Source: a bacterium
Lineage (GTDB): Bacteria > Bdellovibrionota_C > UBA2361 > RFPC01
DNA length: 43,522 bases
Reading direction: 5' to 3'
Assembly: GCA_022763385.1 (NCBI GenBank)
Contig: JALEGQ010000125.1
Span: forward strand, 1 to 43,522
Shown here: one piece after another, positions 18,667-27,254 of the stretch
How the letters are laid out: every line of letters begins with the position of its first letter
Position numbering within the stretch: the stretch's first letter is position 1
Made by a program: the position numbers and the translations under genes
Notes under the pieces: model-generated
Databases searched by the model: none
What the model was told of the DNA's origin: nothing
What the model saw: only the letters and a program-made list of their open reading frames with translations

Positions 18667-20096
18667 CCCTCTTCCTCCATCGCTTTTTCAAAGACTCGCA
18701 CCGGTGGCACTTCCCCGTTATGAAGGTGATACTGAGCCCTCGCCTGGGCGATGAAGAGCTCTTCACCACCGATGATCTCTGCCCCGCCCCGCTCCGCTTC
18801 CAAGAGAAATCGAGTGCGAGGTGGAGTATAAACCACGTCCATGACCACCATTCCCTCCCGAAAGGCAGCTGCCGTAAAGAGAGAGACGGGGTCATCATCC
18901 GAAGATTCCTCACTCACCATTCCGACAGAAGTTGTTTGAATGACTCCATCAAACTCACGGAGGTCCGACACCTCTGCCAAAGGACGAAAAGGAACTCCGA
19001 GCTCTCTCGCCAACGCAGCTCCCCGCTCTGGGGAACGGTTTATGATGGTCCCTTTGCCACCGAGATGCCGCACTGCGTAGAGCGCAGCTCGTGCGGTTCC
19101 CCCCGCCCCGAGCACCGCGATACTCTTGCCAGATACTCCCCCCCTCTCCTTCAGCGGATTTGAGATACCGAGCCAGTCAGTATTTTCACCGGAGCAGCAC
19201 GGAACAGAACCTGCTCCCTCCCGTTTTACCACCGTGTTTACCGCTCCGAGCTCCCTCGCATGATCAGAAAGCTCGTCAAGAAGAGGAACGACCGTCTCCT
19301 TGTGCGGAATCGTTACCGCAAGGGCTTGCAGTGCGGGATTCTCCCGAAAAAAGCGGAAAAACGGTTTGAGATGGACCACTCGCACCCCGAGAAAGAACCG
19401 CTCATCCTCGCTCAACCGCAGGGCGCTGTTGTGAAGCCGAGGAGAACGCGAATGCGAGACGGGATCCCCAATAACGGCCCTGAGCCGAACCGAAGAGCGT
19501 ACCGCGCCGACGAAAGAAGCGATCACAAGTGCTAACTCCGCTACCGAGTGGTGCTCGGTCGGGACGATAATATCACTGAGCTCACGGTATCGGTGGAGCC
19601 GAGCCCGGTACCGAAGCTCGAGCTGCTCCCGGAGCTCAACTCGGTCCTTCGCCCCCTTCGCGAGGGGCCGCTGGTCTCCACTCTCACCGTCAGAGAGGAT
19701 TCTTGCGAACAACGTTTCAAAAGGGGTGTCGAGAAACACTCGCAGCACGCCATCTCGTGACGTTTCCTCCTGCTCCCAAAACACGGGATGCTGAGCGAGG
19801 AACCGGCAGCTCTGATCCGACTCAATGATACCGCCTCCGGGAGAGAGGATCGTAAATGAGGATGACGATTCAGCTTCTAGCTGCTCAGCAAAGAGTTCTG
19901 CCTCACGATTTCGAAACCACGGTTCTCCCTTTCGGTGAAAGATCTCTTCTATCGAAGTATACGAACTCCGACTCACGAGCTCCTCATCGAGCTCAACCGT
20001 GGTGGTATCGAGGTGTGCACCCTCCAAAACACGGGAGAGCTCCCGAGCGATACTACTCTTTCCACTTCCCATAAACCCGAGCAGTACGATCTTCAT
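18663..20096 (-). CDS. aroK-aroE: Shikimate kinase - shikimate dehydrogenase fusion
   Basis: One 477-residue polypeptide joins two pathway enzymes. Residues 1 to about 195 are shikimate kinase: Walker A LLGFMGSGKSS, the ELDEEL region, FRNREAE and LSPGGGII, followed by a lid with RPLAK. Residues about 205-477 are AroE: VIGDPVSHSRSPRLHN (substrate site), TIPHKE with the catalytic lysine, GAVNTV, ENTDWLGI and the NADP fold VLGAGGTARAAL with NRSPERG. The ATG at 20096 is four bases after the aroA stop and has GGGGGGATGAAGAG upstream; the frame is open to 20270 but inside aroA. The order within the protein is reversed relative to the reactions (AroE precedes AroK in the pathway). Confidence 0.92.
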   Translation of the reverse strand: MKIVLLGFMGSGKSSIARELSRVLEGAHLDTTTVELDEELVSRSSYTSIEEIFHRKGEPWFRNREAELFAEQLEAESSSSFTILSPGGGIIESDQSCRFLAQHPVFWEQEETSRDGVLRVFLDTPFETLFARILSDGESGDQRPLAKGAKDRVELREQLELRYRARLHRYRELSDIIVPTEHHSVAELALVIASFVGAVRSSVRLRAVIGDPVSHSRSPRLHNSALRLSEDERFFLGVRVVHLKPFFRFFRENPALQALAVTIPHKETVVPLLDELSDHARELGAVNTVVKREGAGSVPCCSGENTDWLGISNPLKERGGVSGKSIAVLGAGGTARAALYAVRHLGGKGTIINRSPERGAALARELGVPFRPLAEVSDLREFDGVIQTTSVGMVSEESSDDDPVSLFTAAAFREGMVVMDVVYTPPRTRFLLEAERGGAEIIGGEELFIAQARAQYHLHNGEVPPVRVFEKAMEEEG

Positions 20097-20100
20097 CTCT

Positions 20101-21477
20101 TCATCCCCCCGACTGAAGATCCCGACCTCGTTGAAACGGATATCCGAGTTCAGCGAGTCGTCCCCAGAAATCGGGAAATGATTTTGCAACGACATCGCCA
20201 TCTTCGATAACCAGCGAAGGAAGAAACTCCGAAAGGAGGGCAAAAGACATCGCCATCCGGTGATCATCATAGGTGGCGATCTTTGCAGGCGAGAGCTGCT
20301 GCGGGAGAACTCCGTGTACCGTGAGAGAATCCTCGGTTGATTCGGTCCTCACCCCAACTTTCTCTAACTCCGCCTGGAGTGCTGCGATACGATCGGTCTC
20401 CTTAATCCGTAAGGTCTGCAGCCCAGTTATCTGAGTGCTCCCCTCTGCAACCGCCGCTATGACTGCCAAGGTCTGTGCCGTGTCAGGCATCTGCTCCATA
20501 TCAACCCGAATGCCCCGAAGGCGAGCAGCGGCACCGCAAACGGCAATCGCGTGCCGCTCGTCATCTCGAGCAACCTCACACCCCATCTTCACGAGCAGCT
20601 CAGGAAAACCGCAGTCTCCTTGTAGGGAGTTTTTCGGAAAGGGCCGGAGCGAGATGGAGCGGCCCGCAAGCGCCGCGATCCCCCAGAGATACGACGCTCC
20701 AGAAGCATCCCCTTCGATGAGATACCTCGTTGGAGATACCGCACCGTGCGGCACAGAGAAGACCCCTTCCGCTTCTCCCGCGGCCGCTACACCAAAGGCC
20801 TGGAGTGTCTGACAGGTCATCTCCAGGTAAGAGCGAGAAACAAGTGCTCCTTTCGGTACCATACGGAGACCGCGCTCCAAGGAACAACCGACCAAGAGAA
20901 GCGCTGAGAGAAACTGACTACTCAGAGAACCATCAACTTCCACCTCTCCACCGGAGAGCTTCCTGCCCCGGATACGGAGTGGTGGGTACCCTTCCCGCTC
21001 TTGGTACGAGATCTCAGCGCCAAGTGCCCGGAGAGCATCAACCAGTGGCCCAATGGGTCGTTGGTGCATCCGTGCACTTCCACAGAGCACCACATCCATC
21101 CCCTCAGAGACGGCGGCCAGAGCGGTCAGAAATCTCATCACCGTCCCGGCGGGACCAACATCGAGGATCACGGGCTCTCGCTCCCCGACCTCCTTCAGCG
21201 GAACCTCCCCGCCCGGTGAAGAAACCGTGACGGTGCCGTTGGTTCCACTGGAGAAACGACAACCGAAGTACTCAAGCAACCGCATCAGGGTGCGCGAGTC
21301 ATCACTCCAAGAGGGGTTCTCAAGATGCGTCTCTCCTCGGGCGAGCGCTGCGAGAATCAGCGCTCGATTGGTAAAGCTCTTTGACCCGGCCAACGTCATT
21401 TCAACGGCCTCAGAGGGATGCTCCGGACGAACAGCGAGCGCTCCATCCCAAAAAAAATCGCCCTTCTCTCTCTTCAT
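20101..21477 (-). CDS. aroA: 3-phosphoshikimate 1-carboxyvinyltransferase (EPSP synthase)
   Basis: This is the first gene of the aro operon. The 458-residue enzyme joins PEP and shikimate-3-phosphate. Motifs are LAGSKSFTNRALILAAL (substrate lysine), DVGPAGTVMRFLTAL, RPIGPLVDALRALGA, DGSLSSQFLSALLL and the C-terminal IKETDRIAAL and TYDDHRMAMSFALL. The chosen ATG at 21477 has GGAGG just upstream and begins about 25 residues before the first motif; the frame is open to 21636 but that extension covers the promoter. Residues around the PEP site look normal (LGPAGT-type glycine present as VGPAGT). Confidence 0.95.
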   Translation of the reverse strand: MKREKGDFFWDGALAVRPEHPSEAVEMTLAGSKSFTNRALILAALARGETHLENPSWSDDSRTLMRLLEYFGCRFSSGTNGTVTVSSPGGEVPLKEVGEREPVILDVGPAGTVMRFLTALAAVSEGMDVVLCGSARMHQRPIGPLVDALRALGAEISYQEREGYPPLRIRGRKLSGGEVEVDGSLSSQFLSALLLVGCSLERGLRMVPKGALVSRSYLEMTCQTLQAFGVAAAGEAEGVFSVPHGAVSPTRYLIEGDASGASYLWGIAALAGRSISLRPFPKNSLQGDCGFPELLVKMGCEVARDDERHAIAVCGAAARLRGIRVDMEQMPDTAQTLAVIAAVAEGSTQITGLQTLRIKETDRIAALQAELEKVGVRTESTEDSLTVHGVLPQQLSPAKIATYDDHRMAMSFALLSEFLPSLVIEDGDVVAKSFPDFWGRLAELGYPFQRGRDLQSGG

Positions 21478-21505
21478 CGTCCTCCGCCGGGAACCGTGCG
21501 AGAGG

Positions 21506-21514
21506 AGTATAGCA
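21506..21514 (-). promoter_or_regulatory. Extended -10 promoter for the aroA operon
   Basis: On the minus strand this reads TGCTATACT, an extended -10 (TGn plus TATACT, five of six consensus). Transcription would start near 21499, giving a leader of about 22 nt with GGAGG before the aroA ATG. No good -35 is seen, as is usual for extended -10 promoters. This is a sequence match only. Confidence 0.5.
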
Positions 21515-21532
21515 AGAGCGCCGATCAAAGGG

Positions 21533-21538
21533 TACAAT
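21533..21538 (+). promoter_or_regulatory. Candidate -10 for the GNAT-like ORF
   Basis: TACAAT (five of six) ends seven bases before the ATG at 21545, so the transcript would be essentially leaderless. No convincing -35 is present. Support is weak. Confidence 0.3.
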
Positions 21539-21544
21539 CGAGGG

Positions 21545-21991
21545 ATGAAGATCATCCCGTCCCCCCCGCAGAATCTCTCACACCTCGCCTCGTTTTTTGG
21601 AGTACCCTTTCCCTCCACCTCCGTAGAGGCGAGCAACTTTCACCGCCACCTCGCCTACGGGCTCGCTAAGGGGAGCTGCTTTGAAACCACCTCTGACGAG
21701 CCAGGAAGCTCGAAAACTCCACGAGGGGCGCTGCTCCTCGCTCACGACCTCTTTGGCAGAGAACGGATACTCACAGCGAAAGCCCACGCATCTTCCGAAG
21801 ATTCGCAGCTTCTCCTGCTCCAGGAGCTCCTGACCTTTGCGGTAGACCGCACATCTCCCGCAAAACTCTTCATAAAAGGGGAAACAGGAAACGAGAATCT
21901 CATCCGTGTCGCCGAGCAGTGTGGCTTTGTACGGTGCGGTGAGATTCAACTCTCTGGTGAGAGCTCACCCTCTCCTCTATACAGCAGCTAA
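21545..21991 (+). CDS. Small hypothetical protein with GNAT-like C-terminus
   Basis: This 148-residue frame fills most of the 524 nt between aroA and the GCS2-CBS gene and runs in the same direction as the latter, ending ten bases before it. Its C-terminal part, KLFIKGETGNENLIRVAEQCGFVRCGEIQL, resembles the last strand and helix of GNAT acetyltransferases, where N..L...AEK.GF contacts acetyl-CoA. The N-terminal half is not recognisable. It may be a short or decayed acetyltransferase, or a divergent real one. The minus-strand frame over the same region has no family resemblance. Confidence 0.5.
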   Translation: MKIIPSPPQNLSHLASFFGVPFPSTSVEASNFHRHLAYGLAKGSCFETTSDEPGSSKTPRGALLLAHDLFGRERILTAKAHASSEDSQLLLLQELLTFAVDRTSPAKLFIKGETGNENLIRVAEQCGFVRCGEIQLSGESSPSPLYSS

Positions 21992-22001
21992 AGAGAACGC
22001 G

Positions 22002-23915
22002 ATGGGCACACTCGACGTACAACACACAGATGATCCTTCAGTAAAGCGAGCCTTTATGAAGGCGCTCCTCGATGATGTTCGAGCCCTTGAGATCATGCTA
22101 GAGAGCGACCAGATTGAGAAGGGCAAACGTCGTATCGGGGCCGAACAGGAGTTCTTTCTCGTTGACAAAGATTATCAACCCGCACCACTCGCTATCGAAC
22201 TCCTCGAGAAACTTGACTGCGACGAGTTCACCACAGAGCTCGGCCAGTACAACCTCGAACTCAACCTCCCACCACTCGCGTGCGAAGGAGGCTGTCTCAG
22301 TGAGATGGAGGGAATGCTGGTACGCCGCCTCAATCAGGTAAGAGAAAAGCTCACCGAGCTCGGTGGCCACGTGGTGCTGACCGGAATCCTTCCTACCCTC
22401 CACAAATCTCACATCTCCGCCGAGTATATGACCCCGAAACCACGGTACCGGGCACTTGAGGATGTTCTCAAACAGATGCGAGGAGAAGAGTACGAAGTCA
22501 ATATCAAAGGAGTTGACGAACTCCGACTCGTCAGTGACACCGTGATGCTCGAAGCGTGTAACGCCAGCTTTCAGGTGCACCTCCAGGTTGATCCAGAAAA
22601 CTTTGCACGGATGTATAACATCGCTGAGCTCGTAACGGCCCCGATTATCGCAGCAGCAACGAACTCCCCTATCCTGTTCAGCAAACGGCTGTGGAGTGAA
22701 ACCCGAGTCGCCCTCTTTCAGAACTCCATCGACACCCGCCGCTCGAGCAAACACCTCCGAGAGATCCGACCACGGGTGAGTTTTGGCCGCGCCTGGATAG
22801 AGAACACCGTTCTCGAAATATTTCGAGACGACATCTCTCGGTTTAAAACCCTCTTTTCCGAGGTAGAAGACGAATCTGCGACGGCGGTGCTCGAACGGGG
22901 AGAAGTTCCGAAGCTCTCGGCACTTGCACTCCACAATGGGACGGTATGGAGATGGAATCGGGCCTGCTACGGTGCACACGATGGGGTTGCTCATCTCCGA
23001 ATCGAGAACCGGATTCTTCCCTCTGGCCCCTCTGTCATCGACGAAGTGGCAAACGTGGCCCTCTGGGTCGGAGTGATGCTCGGCATTGAAGAGCGGTACG
23101 GTGATCCTCGTGGCCAGATCGATTTTGAAGATGTCCGAGACAATTTTGAAGCGGCGTGCAAGCACGGGCTTGGAACACAGCTCCTCTGGTTCGGAGAGAA
23201 ACGATTTTCTGCGGCGGAGCTGATCTTAGAAGAGCTCGTCCCCCTTGCCCGAGAAGCACTGCTTAATGCAAACTTCGCTCCGGGCGATGTCGCCCGTTAT
23301 CTCGGCATTATCGAAGAGCGAGTATCACTGCAAAGAACTGGCGCCCACTGGATGCTGAACTCAGTCCGCGACATGCCGAAACGAGGCTCTCGTGCCGAGA
23401 AGCTCGCTGCGATCACCGCTGCGACCGTGGCAGAGCAGAAGCAGAATAAGCCCGTTCACCGGTGGAAGCTCGCCGAGGTTGAACTCGTGGGGGGAACAAA
23501 AGAAAACTTCGTCAGGGTTGAGCAGTACATGACCACCGATCTCTACACCGTCACCCCGGAGGAGAGTATCGATCTCGTGGCCAATCTCATGCACTGGAAC
23601 GGAATCCGACACGTCCTCGTTGAGGATGATGAGCACCACCTCGTCGGGATCGTTTCGTACCGAGCGCTCCTTCGCCACTTTGTCGACTCTCAAAACGATG
23701 AAGCCAAGGACGAGCGGGCAGTGCGCGATATCATGAAGACAGATCCCCGCGCTATCACCCCCGAGACGAGCACCTTTGACGCCCTGACCCTCATGCGAGA
23801 AGAACAGCTCGCATGCCTCCCGGTCTTAAAAGAGAAACAGCTCGTCGGCGTCGTGACGGAAGCTGATATCGCAGACCTCGCTGGCGACCTGTTACTGCAG
23901 AAACTTCGCGCCTAG
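22002..23915 (+). CDS. Glutamate-cysteine ligase-like (GCS2) protein with CBS pair
   Basis: The product has 637 residues. Residues about 1-480 are a GCS2-type carboxylate-amine ligase: RIGAEQEFFLVD, ELGQYNLELNLPP, an EYEVNIKGVDELR segment, EACNASFQVHLQVD, ATNSPILFSKRLWSETR and RIENRILPSGPSVIDEVAN. Two CBS domains follow (about 505-560 and 574-625; YMTTDLYTVTPEESI and IMKTDPRAITPETST), which usually bind adenine nucleotides and gate activity. The likely reaction is ATP-dependent amide-bond formation between glutamate and an amine or cysteine; the true substrate is unknown. I chose ATG 22002 because the earlier frame (21906) overlaps the GNAT ORF. The CBS pair suggests control by AMP/ATP or SAM. 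Confidence 0.85.
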   Translation: MGTLDVQHTDDPSVKRAFMKALLDDVRALEIMLESDQIEKGKRRIGAEQEFFLVDKDYQPAPLAIELLEKLDCDEFTTELGQYNLELNLPPLACEGGCLSEMEGMLVRRLNQVREKLTELGGHVVLTGILPTLHKSHISAEYMTPKPRYRALEDVLKQMRGEEYEVNIKGVDELRLVSDTVMLEACNASFQVHLQVDPENFARMYNIAELVTAPIIAAATNSPILFSKRLWSETRVALFQNSIDTRRSSKHLREIRPRVSFGRAWIENTVLEIFRDDISRFKTLFSEVEDESATAVLERGEVPKLSALALHNGTVWRWNRACYGAHDGVAHLRIENRILPSGPSVIDEVANVALWVGVMLGIEERYGDPRGQIDFEDVRDNFEAACKHGLGTQLLWFGEKRFSAAELILEELVPLAREALLNANFAPGDVARYLGIIEERVSLQRTGAHWMLNSVRDMPKRGSRAEKLAAITAATVAEQKQNKPVHRWKLAEVELVGGTKENFVRVEQYMTTDLYTVTPEESIDLVANLMHWNGIRHVLVEDDEHHLVGIVSYRALLRHFVDSQNDEAKDERAVRDIMKTDPRAITPETSTFDALTLMREEQLACLPVLKEKQLVGVVTEADIADLAGDLLLQKLRA

Positions 23916-23923
23916 CTCTGCTA

Positions 23924-23940
23924 TTGCAATTTTATTGCAA
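23924..23940. promoter_or_regulatory. Perfect 7+3+7 palindrome, candidate metal-regulator operator
   Basis: TTGCAAT-TTT-ATTGCAA is an exact inverted repeat 43 bp before the ATG of a COG0523 GTPase. COG0523 genes are often under Zur or other Fur-family control, whose sites are AT-rich palindromes of this size. The exact word is not a Zur box I can name, so the regulator is inference. Confidence 0.5.
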
Positions 23941-23953
23941 CTGATGTAGCGTC

Positions 23954-23974
23954 CTCCATATGACGAATATGGAG
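23954..23974 (+). promoter_or_regulatory. Hairpin covering the COG0523 ribosome site
   Basis: CTCCATAT and ATATGGAG form a perfect 8-bp inverted repeat with a five-base GACGA loop. The last four bases of the right arm (GGAG, 23971-23974) are the ribosome binding site, eight bases before the ATG at 23983. Folding would hide the site in mRNA. It may instead act as a DNA operator. Confidence 0.55.
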
Positions 23975-23982
23975 CTATTCCC

Positions 23983-25218
23983 ATGCAAAGAGATAAAAGA
24001 AGGCTGCCCGTAACCGTGCTCTCCGGGTTTCTCGGTGCTGGCAAGACCACTTTACTGCAACACATTCTCACCAACAGAGAAGGGCTGAAAGTTGCGGTCA
24101 TCGTCAACGACATGAGCGAAGTCAACATTGACGCAGAGCTCGTCAAAGGGGGCGAGGCCGCCCTCCTTCGAACCGACGAGAAGCTCGTTGAGATGTCCAA
24201 CGGGTGTATCTGTTGCACCTTGCGGGAAGACCTCCTCATAGAAGTCTCTCGCCTTGCTCGCGAAGGGAGCTTTGATCACCTCGTCATCGAATCAACAGGC
24301 ATCTCTGAGCCGATGCCGGTCGCTGAGACCTTCACCTTTGAGGATGAAAACGGGGCCTCCCTCGGTGAGGTCGCACAGCTCGATACGATGGTAACCGTTA
24401 TCGATGCCCTCAACTTTCTCGACGAGCACCGAAATGCGGAGGCGCTCAGAGAGCGAGGACTTGCCGTCAGTGAGGATGACGACCGAACTCTTGCGAATCT
24501 CTTTATTGATCAGATCGAGTTTGCGAATGTCATTATCATCAATAAGTGCGACCTCGTGGAGGAAGACGGTGTTCACCTCCTCGAATCGATACTTCGCTCC
24601 TTCAACCCGGAAGCAAAGATCATAAAATCTGAGTTCGGAGTCATTGCCCTGCAAGAGATTATCGGGACGGGACTCTTTGACTTCGAAAAGGCCTCTCAAG
24701 CCCCCGGATGGCTTCAGGTCATGCGAGGAGAAGAAGAGTCAGAAGTTGACGAGTACGGTATTGGGAACTTCGTCTTTACCTCCCCTCGCCCCTTTCACCC
24801 TGAGCGTCTCTGGAGAGTCCTTCACCACTCACTGGGTGGAGTGTTGCGCTCAAAGGGATTCTTTTGGTTGGCCAGTAGACCTGACTGGATCGGAAACTGG
24901 TCGCAAGCGGGACAATCTTTCACGATCGGAGCGATGGGAAAGTGGTGGGCAGCGGCCCCTTCCAGCGAGTGGCCCAAAGATCAGGTAACCCGAGATGCCG
25001 TGCTCAAAGATTGGGATGAAACCTTCGGAGATCGCAAGACCGTCATCGTCTTCATCGGACAGGAGATGCCCCAAGAGGAGCTCACAGAAGCCCTCAACAG
25101 CGCGCTCCTCACCAAAGAAGAGATCAAACTCCCACGAACCGAATGGGCGAAGTTTGACGATCCCTTCCCACAGTGGAGCACCGAAGCGAACGAAGATGAA
25201 CTCGCATTAACTGCTTGA
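23983..25218 (+). CDS. COG0523 (CobW/ZigA-like) G3E GTPase
   Basis: This 411-residue protein has the G3E GTPase core: P-loop [12 protein letters not shown] (14-25), metal-binding GCICC (Cys 75, 77, 78), the ESTGISEP switch segment and the base-specificity motif INKCDLV. The C-terminal CobW_C domain (about 290-400) follows. Members act as GTP-dependent metal chaperones, commonly for zinc under starvation or for cobalt in B12 synthesis. The overall length and C-terminal TRPDW..FGDRKTV-like region match the ZigA/YciC branch. No cob genes are nearby, which favours zinc, and the palindrome upstream agrees. A four-base gap and a gene remnant follow. Confidence 0.85.
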   Translation: MQRDKRRLPVTVLSGFLGAGKTTLLQHILTNREGLKVAVIVNDMSEVNIDAELVKGGEAALLRTDEKLVEMSNGCICCTLREDLLIEVSRLAREGSFDHLVIESTGISEPMPVAETFTFEDENGASLGEVAQLDTMVTVIDALNFLDEHRNAEALRERGLAVSEDDDRTLANLFIDQIEFANVIIINKCDLVEEDGVHLLESILRSFNPEAKIIKSEFGVIALQEIIGTGLFDFEKASQAPGWLQVMRGEEESEVDEYGIGNFVFTSPRPFHPERLWRVLHHSLGGVLRSKGFFWLASRPDWIGNWSQAGQSFTIGAMGKWWAAAPSSEWPKDQVTRDAVLKDWDETFGDRKTVIVFIGQEMPQEELTEALNSALLTKEEIKLPRTEWAKFDDPFPQWSTEANEDELALTA

Positions 25219-25221
25219 GAG

Positions 25222-25299
25222 ATGCTTGATTGGATTATCGTTGGCGGTGGCATAAGCGGCGTTCAGCTCGCACGAAGGTTCGTTGTACTCATTCGGTAG
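25222..25299 (+). pseudogene. Remnant of an FAD-dependent oxidoreductase N-terminus
   Basis: Three bases after the COG0523 stop, ATG 25222 opens a 25-codon frame, MLDWIIVGGGISGVQLARRF then VVLIR and TAG. This is a clean Rossmann dinucleotide motif (GGGISG) at the position where FAD or NAD(P)-binding oxidoreductases begin. Everything beyond it is missing: the flagellin terminator and gene follow on the other strand. The most likely history is deletion or insertion that removed the rest of a gene once co-transcribed with the GTPase. Confidence 0.65.
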
Positions 25300-25307
25300 A
25301 GCGTTCA

Positions 25308-25334
25308 CCAAAATCAAACACGTGTGAGTGTTTG
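25308..25334 (-). terminator. Rho-independent terminator of the flagellin gene
   Basis: CAAACAC (25315-25321) and GTGTTTG (25328-25334) form a perfect 7-bp stem with a GTGTGA loop. On the minus strand it is followed by ATTTTGG, a short U tract. It lies 33 nt past the flagellin stop, in the right orientation. Confidence 0.6.
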
Positions 25335-25367
25335 AGGTACGAAGTGCCGTTGTTTCCGGTGAATGCT

Positions 25368-27254
25368 CTAAGAGGAACTGCTCACATTCTGGAGAAGTTG
25401 GAGTGCTATCTCTGGTTGTTGATTCGCCTGAGCCAGCAGCGAACTTGCTACCTCCGTGCGAATCTGAAGGGTTACCAAACTTGCTGTTTCTTCGGCGACA
25501 TCAATATCACGGATGCGAGAATTCGCCGCCTCGATCTCTGTCTCTTGAACCGAGAGCAGTCTTCCAGCAGACTCAAGTCGGCTCAAACCGGCTCCGATCT
25601 CACCTTGGTAAGCCGAGAGCGCATCGATCATCTCATTCACCTTCTCAAGCGCATTCTGGGCGGCCTCTTGTGAGGTAATCGTGAGTGAACCGAGATTTCC
25701 AAGCTCTCCAAGCAGCTCTCCGATCTCAAGATTGATGACCCCTTCATCTCCAGCACCAAGAGAAAACTGAAAGGTCTGATCATCTTGGGTGATATCGAGA
25801 CGTTGAATCTCTCTACTCCCGAGAGGAACCAGCTCAGAGACGAGATAGGCAGTCGTCCCATCGGCACTAAAGTATCCTCCCATGTCAAAATCCATATCAG
25901 TCGTAAAATCCGTGAGCTGGCGCACTTCTCCAGAGATCCGATCAAGCTGAAAGATCTGATAGAAGCCATCCGGATTCTCGCCAGCAACATCGCTCTGAGA
26001 AACGAACGTAATCGCGTCCCCTAGGACATTCACACCGAAACCATTATTTGAAAGCGTCACGTCATCGACCAGGGTTCGAACACCAGAAGTATCTGCTTCG
26101 AAGATGGAGGTGGTACTTGATTCATAGTAGATAGCTGCACCATCATTCGTAACACCCCGAAGCTGTCGGTTCACATCCGTGGTTGAGACCCGGTTAAAGG
26201 ATAGCTCAGAACCCGAAGAATCTGCCGTATACACTGCTCGATTCGTTGTTGAACTAAAACCACTGATCTGATTCGAAAGAAATGCTATCTGATTTCCATC
26301 GGCTGATATATTCAATTGCAGAGTGGATCCGACCGCCGCATCTTCAGCTACCGAGCGAACCTGTCCCGTTTGGAGATCAAGGACAATGATGCTATTTCCG
26401 GACGCATCATTTGAAACGGTGGTATCGTTTGCATCACCAACCGCAAGGTCTGCGTTGGTGCGGAGGAGAAGAGCAGATCCATCAGCACTTACCTTTGAGA
26501 TGACGGTGACATCATTTGAACTGCTGGTAAAATCTGTAATCTGGGTGGTAGTAGCAGAAGAAATGTCATAGGAAAAAACATTTGAGGAGCTTGCAAGGCC
26601 ATCATTTTGAGTAAAGTACACTTTGCCGTCATTGGTAAAGGATGCACTTGTGGCATTGCCTGAGAGGCCAGTTAAACTAGAAAGGGATGTCGTGTTTCCG
26701 GTATCGGAATCATAAATGACCTGGCCACTTGTTGCGCTCGTTGAGAATATTACATATCGCCCATCAGCAGAAACATCGCCGATCGTTGCTGTGACATCGG
26801 AAGCGATAGCGTCTATTCCGTTACTCGATCGCTGCCCACGAAGGAGCTCAATCCCGTTAAACTCTGTGCCACTCGTAATCCGACGGATCTCTTTATCGAG
26901 CGCAAAGAACTCCTGGTTGAGACTGCCCCGTTGCGTACTACTGAGAGAGCCGTTCGCCGCTTGACCGGAGAGCTCCGCGAGTCGACTGAGCAGAGTGCCG
27001 ATCTGCGAGAGCGCTCCGTCAGCGATAGAGAGTGCTGAAGTGGCGTTGCCGACATTCAGTGAAGCTTGACCGAGAATGCCAGAGCGGTTGGTGAGCTGAG
27101 ATGAGATGGCGAGACTTGCGGCATCATCCGAGGGGCGGTTGAAGCGTTGCCCCGAACTGAGACGCTCAAAGACCCTCCCGAGCTGATCGCTCGACCGATT
27201 CAACTGCCGTGCAGTTGAGAGAGAGAACAAATTACTTCCGAGCGAAACTACCAT
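25368..27254 (-). CDS. fliC: Flagellin with predicted seven-bladed beta-propeller in the variable region
   Basis: Residues 1-145 are a typical flagellin D0/D1 start (SLSTARQLNRSSDQL, FERLSSGQRFNRPSDDAA, DGALSQIGTLLSRLAELSGQAANG, GTEFNGIELL). Residues about 505-628 are the matching D1/D0 end (EKVNEMIDALSAYQGEIGAGLSRLE, SRIRDIDVAEETASLV, LLAQANQQPEIALQLLQN). Between them, about 155-490, lie seven TolB/PD40-like units with an SADGxxxxF core at about 161, 206, 255, 316, 368, 408 (degenerate) and 462, spaced 40-61 residues. This predicts a seven-bladed propeller exposed on the filament surface. The ATG at 27254 has AAGGA four bases upstream. The stop and terminator are clear. No chaperone (fliS), cap or other flagellar gene is adjacent. 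Flagellin identity is firm; the propeller is inferred from the repeats. Confidence 0.9.
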   Translation of the reverse strand: MVVSLGSNLFSLSTARQLNRSSDQLGRVFERLSSGQRFNRPSDDAASLAISSQLTNRSGILGQASLNVGNATSALSIADGALSQIGTLLSRLAELSGQAANGSLSSTQRGSLNQEFFALDKEIRRITSGTEFNGIELLRGQRSSNGIDAIASDVTATIGDVSADGRYVIFSTSATSGQVIYDSDTGNTTSLSSLTGLSGNATSASFTNDGKVYFTQNDGLASSSNVFSYDISSATTTQITDFTSSSNDVTVISKVSADGSALLLRTNADLAVGDANDTTVSNDASGNSIIVLDLQTGQVRSVAEDAAVGSTLQLNISADGNQIAFLSNQISGFSSTTNRAVYTADSSGSELSFNRVSTTDVNRQLRGVTNDGAAIYYESSTTSIFEADTSGVRTLVDDVTLSNNGFGVNVLGDAITFVSQSDVAGENPDGFYQIFQLDRISGEVRQLTDFTTDMDFDMGGYFSADGTTAYLVSELVPLGSREIQRLDITQDDQTFQFSLGAGDEGVINLEIGELLGELGNLGSLTITSQEAAQNALEKVNEMIDALSAYQGEIGAGLSRLESAGRLLSVQETEIEAANSRIRDIDVAEETASLVTLQIRTEVASSLLAQANQQPEIALQLLQNVSSSS

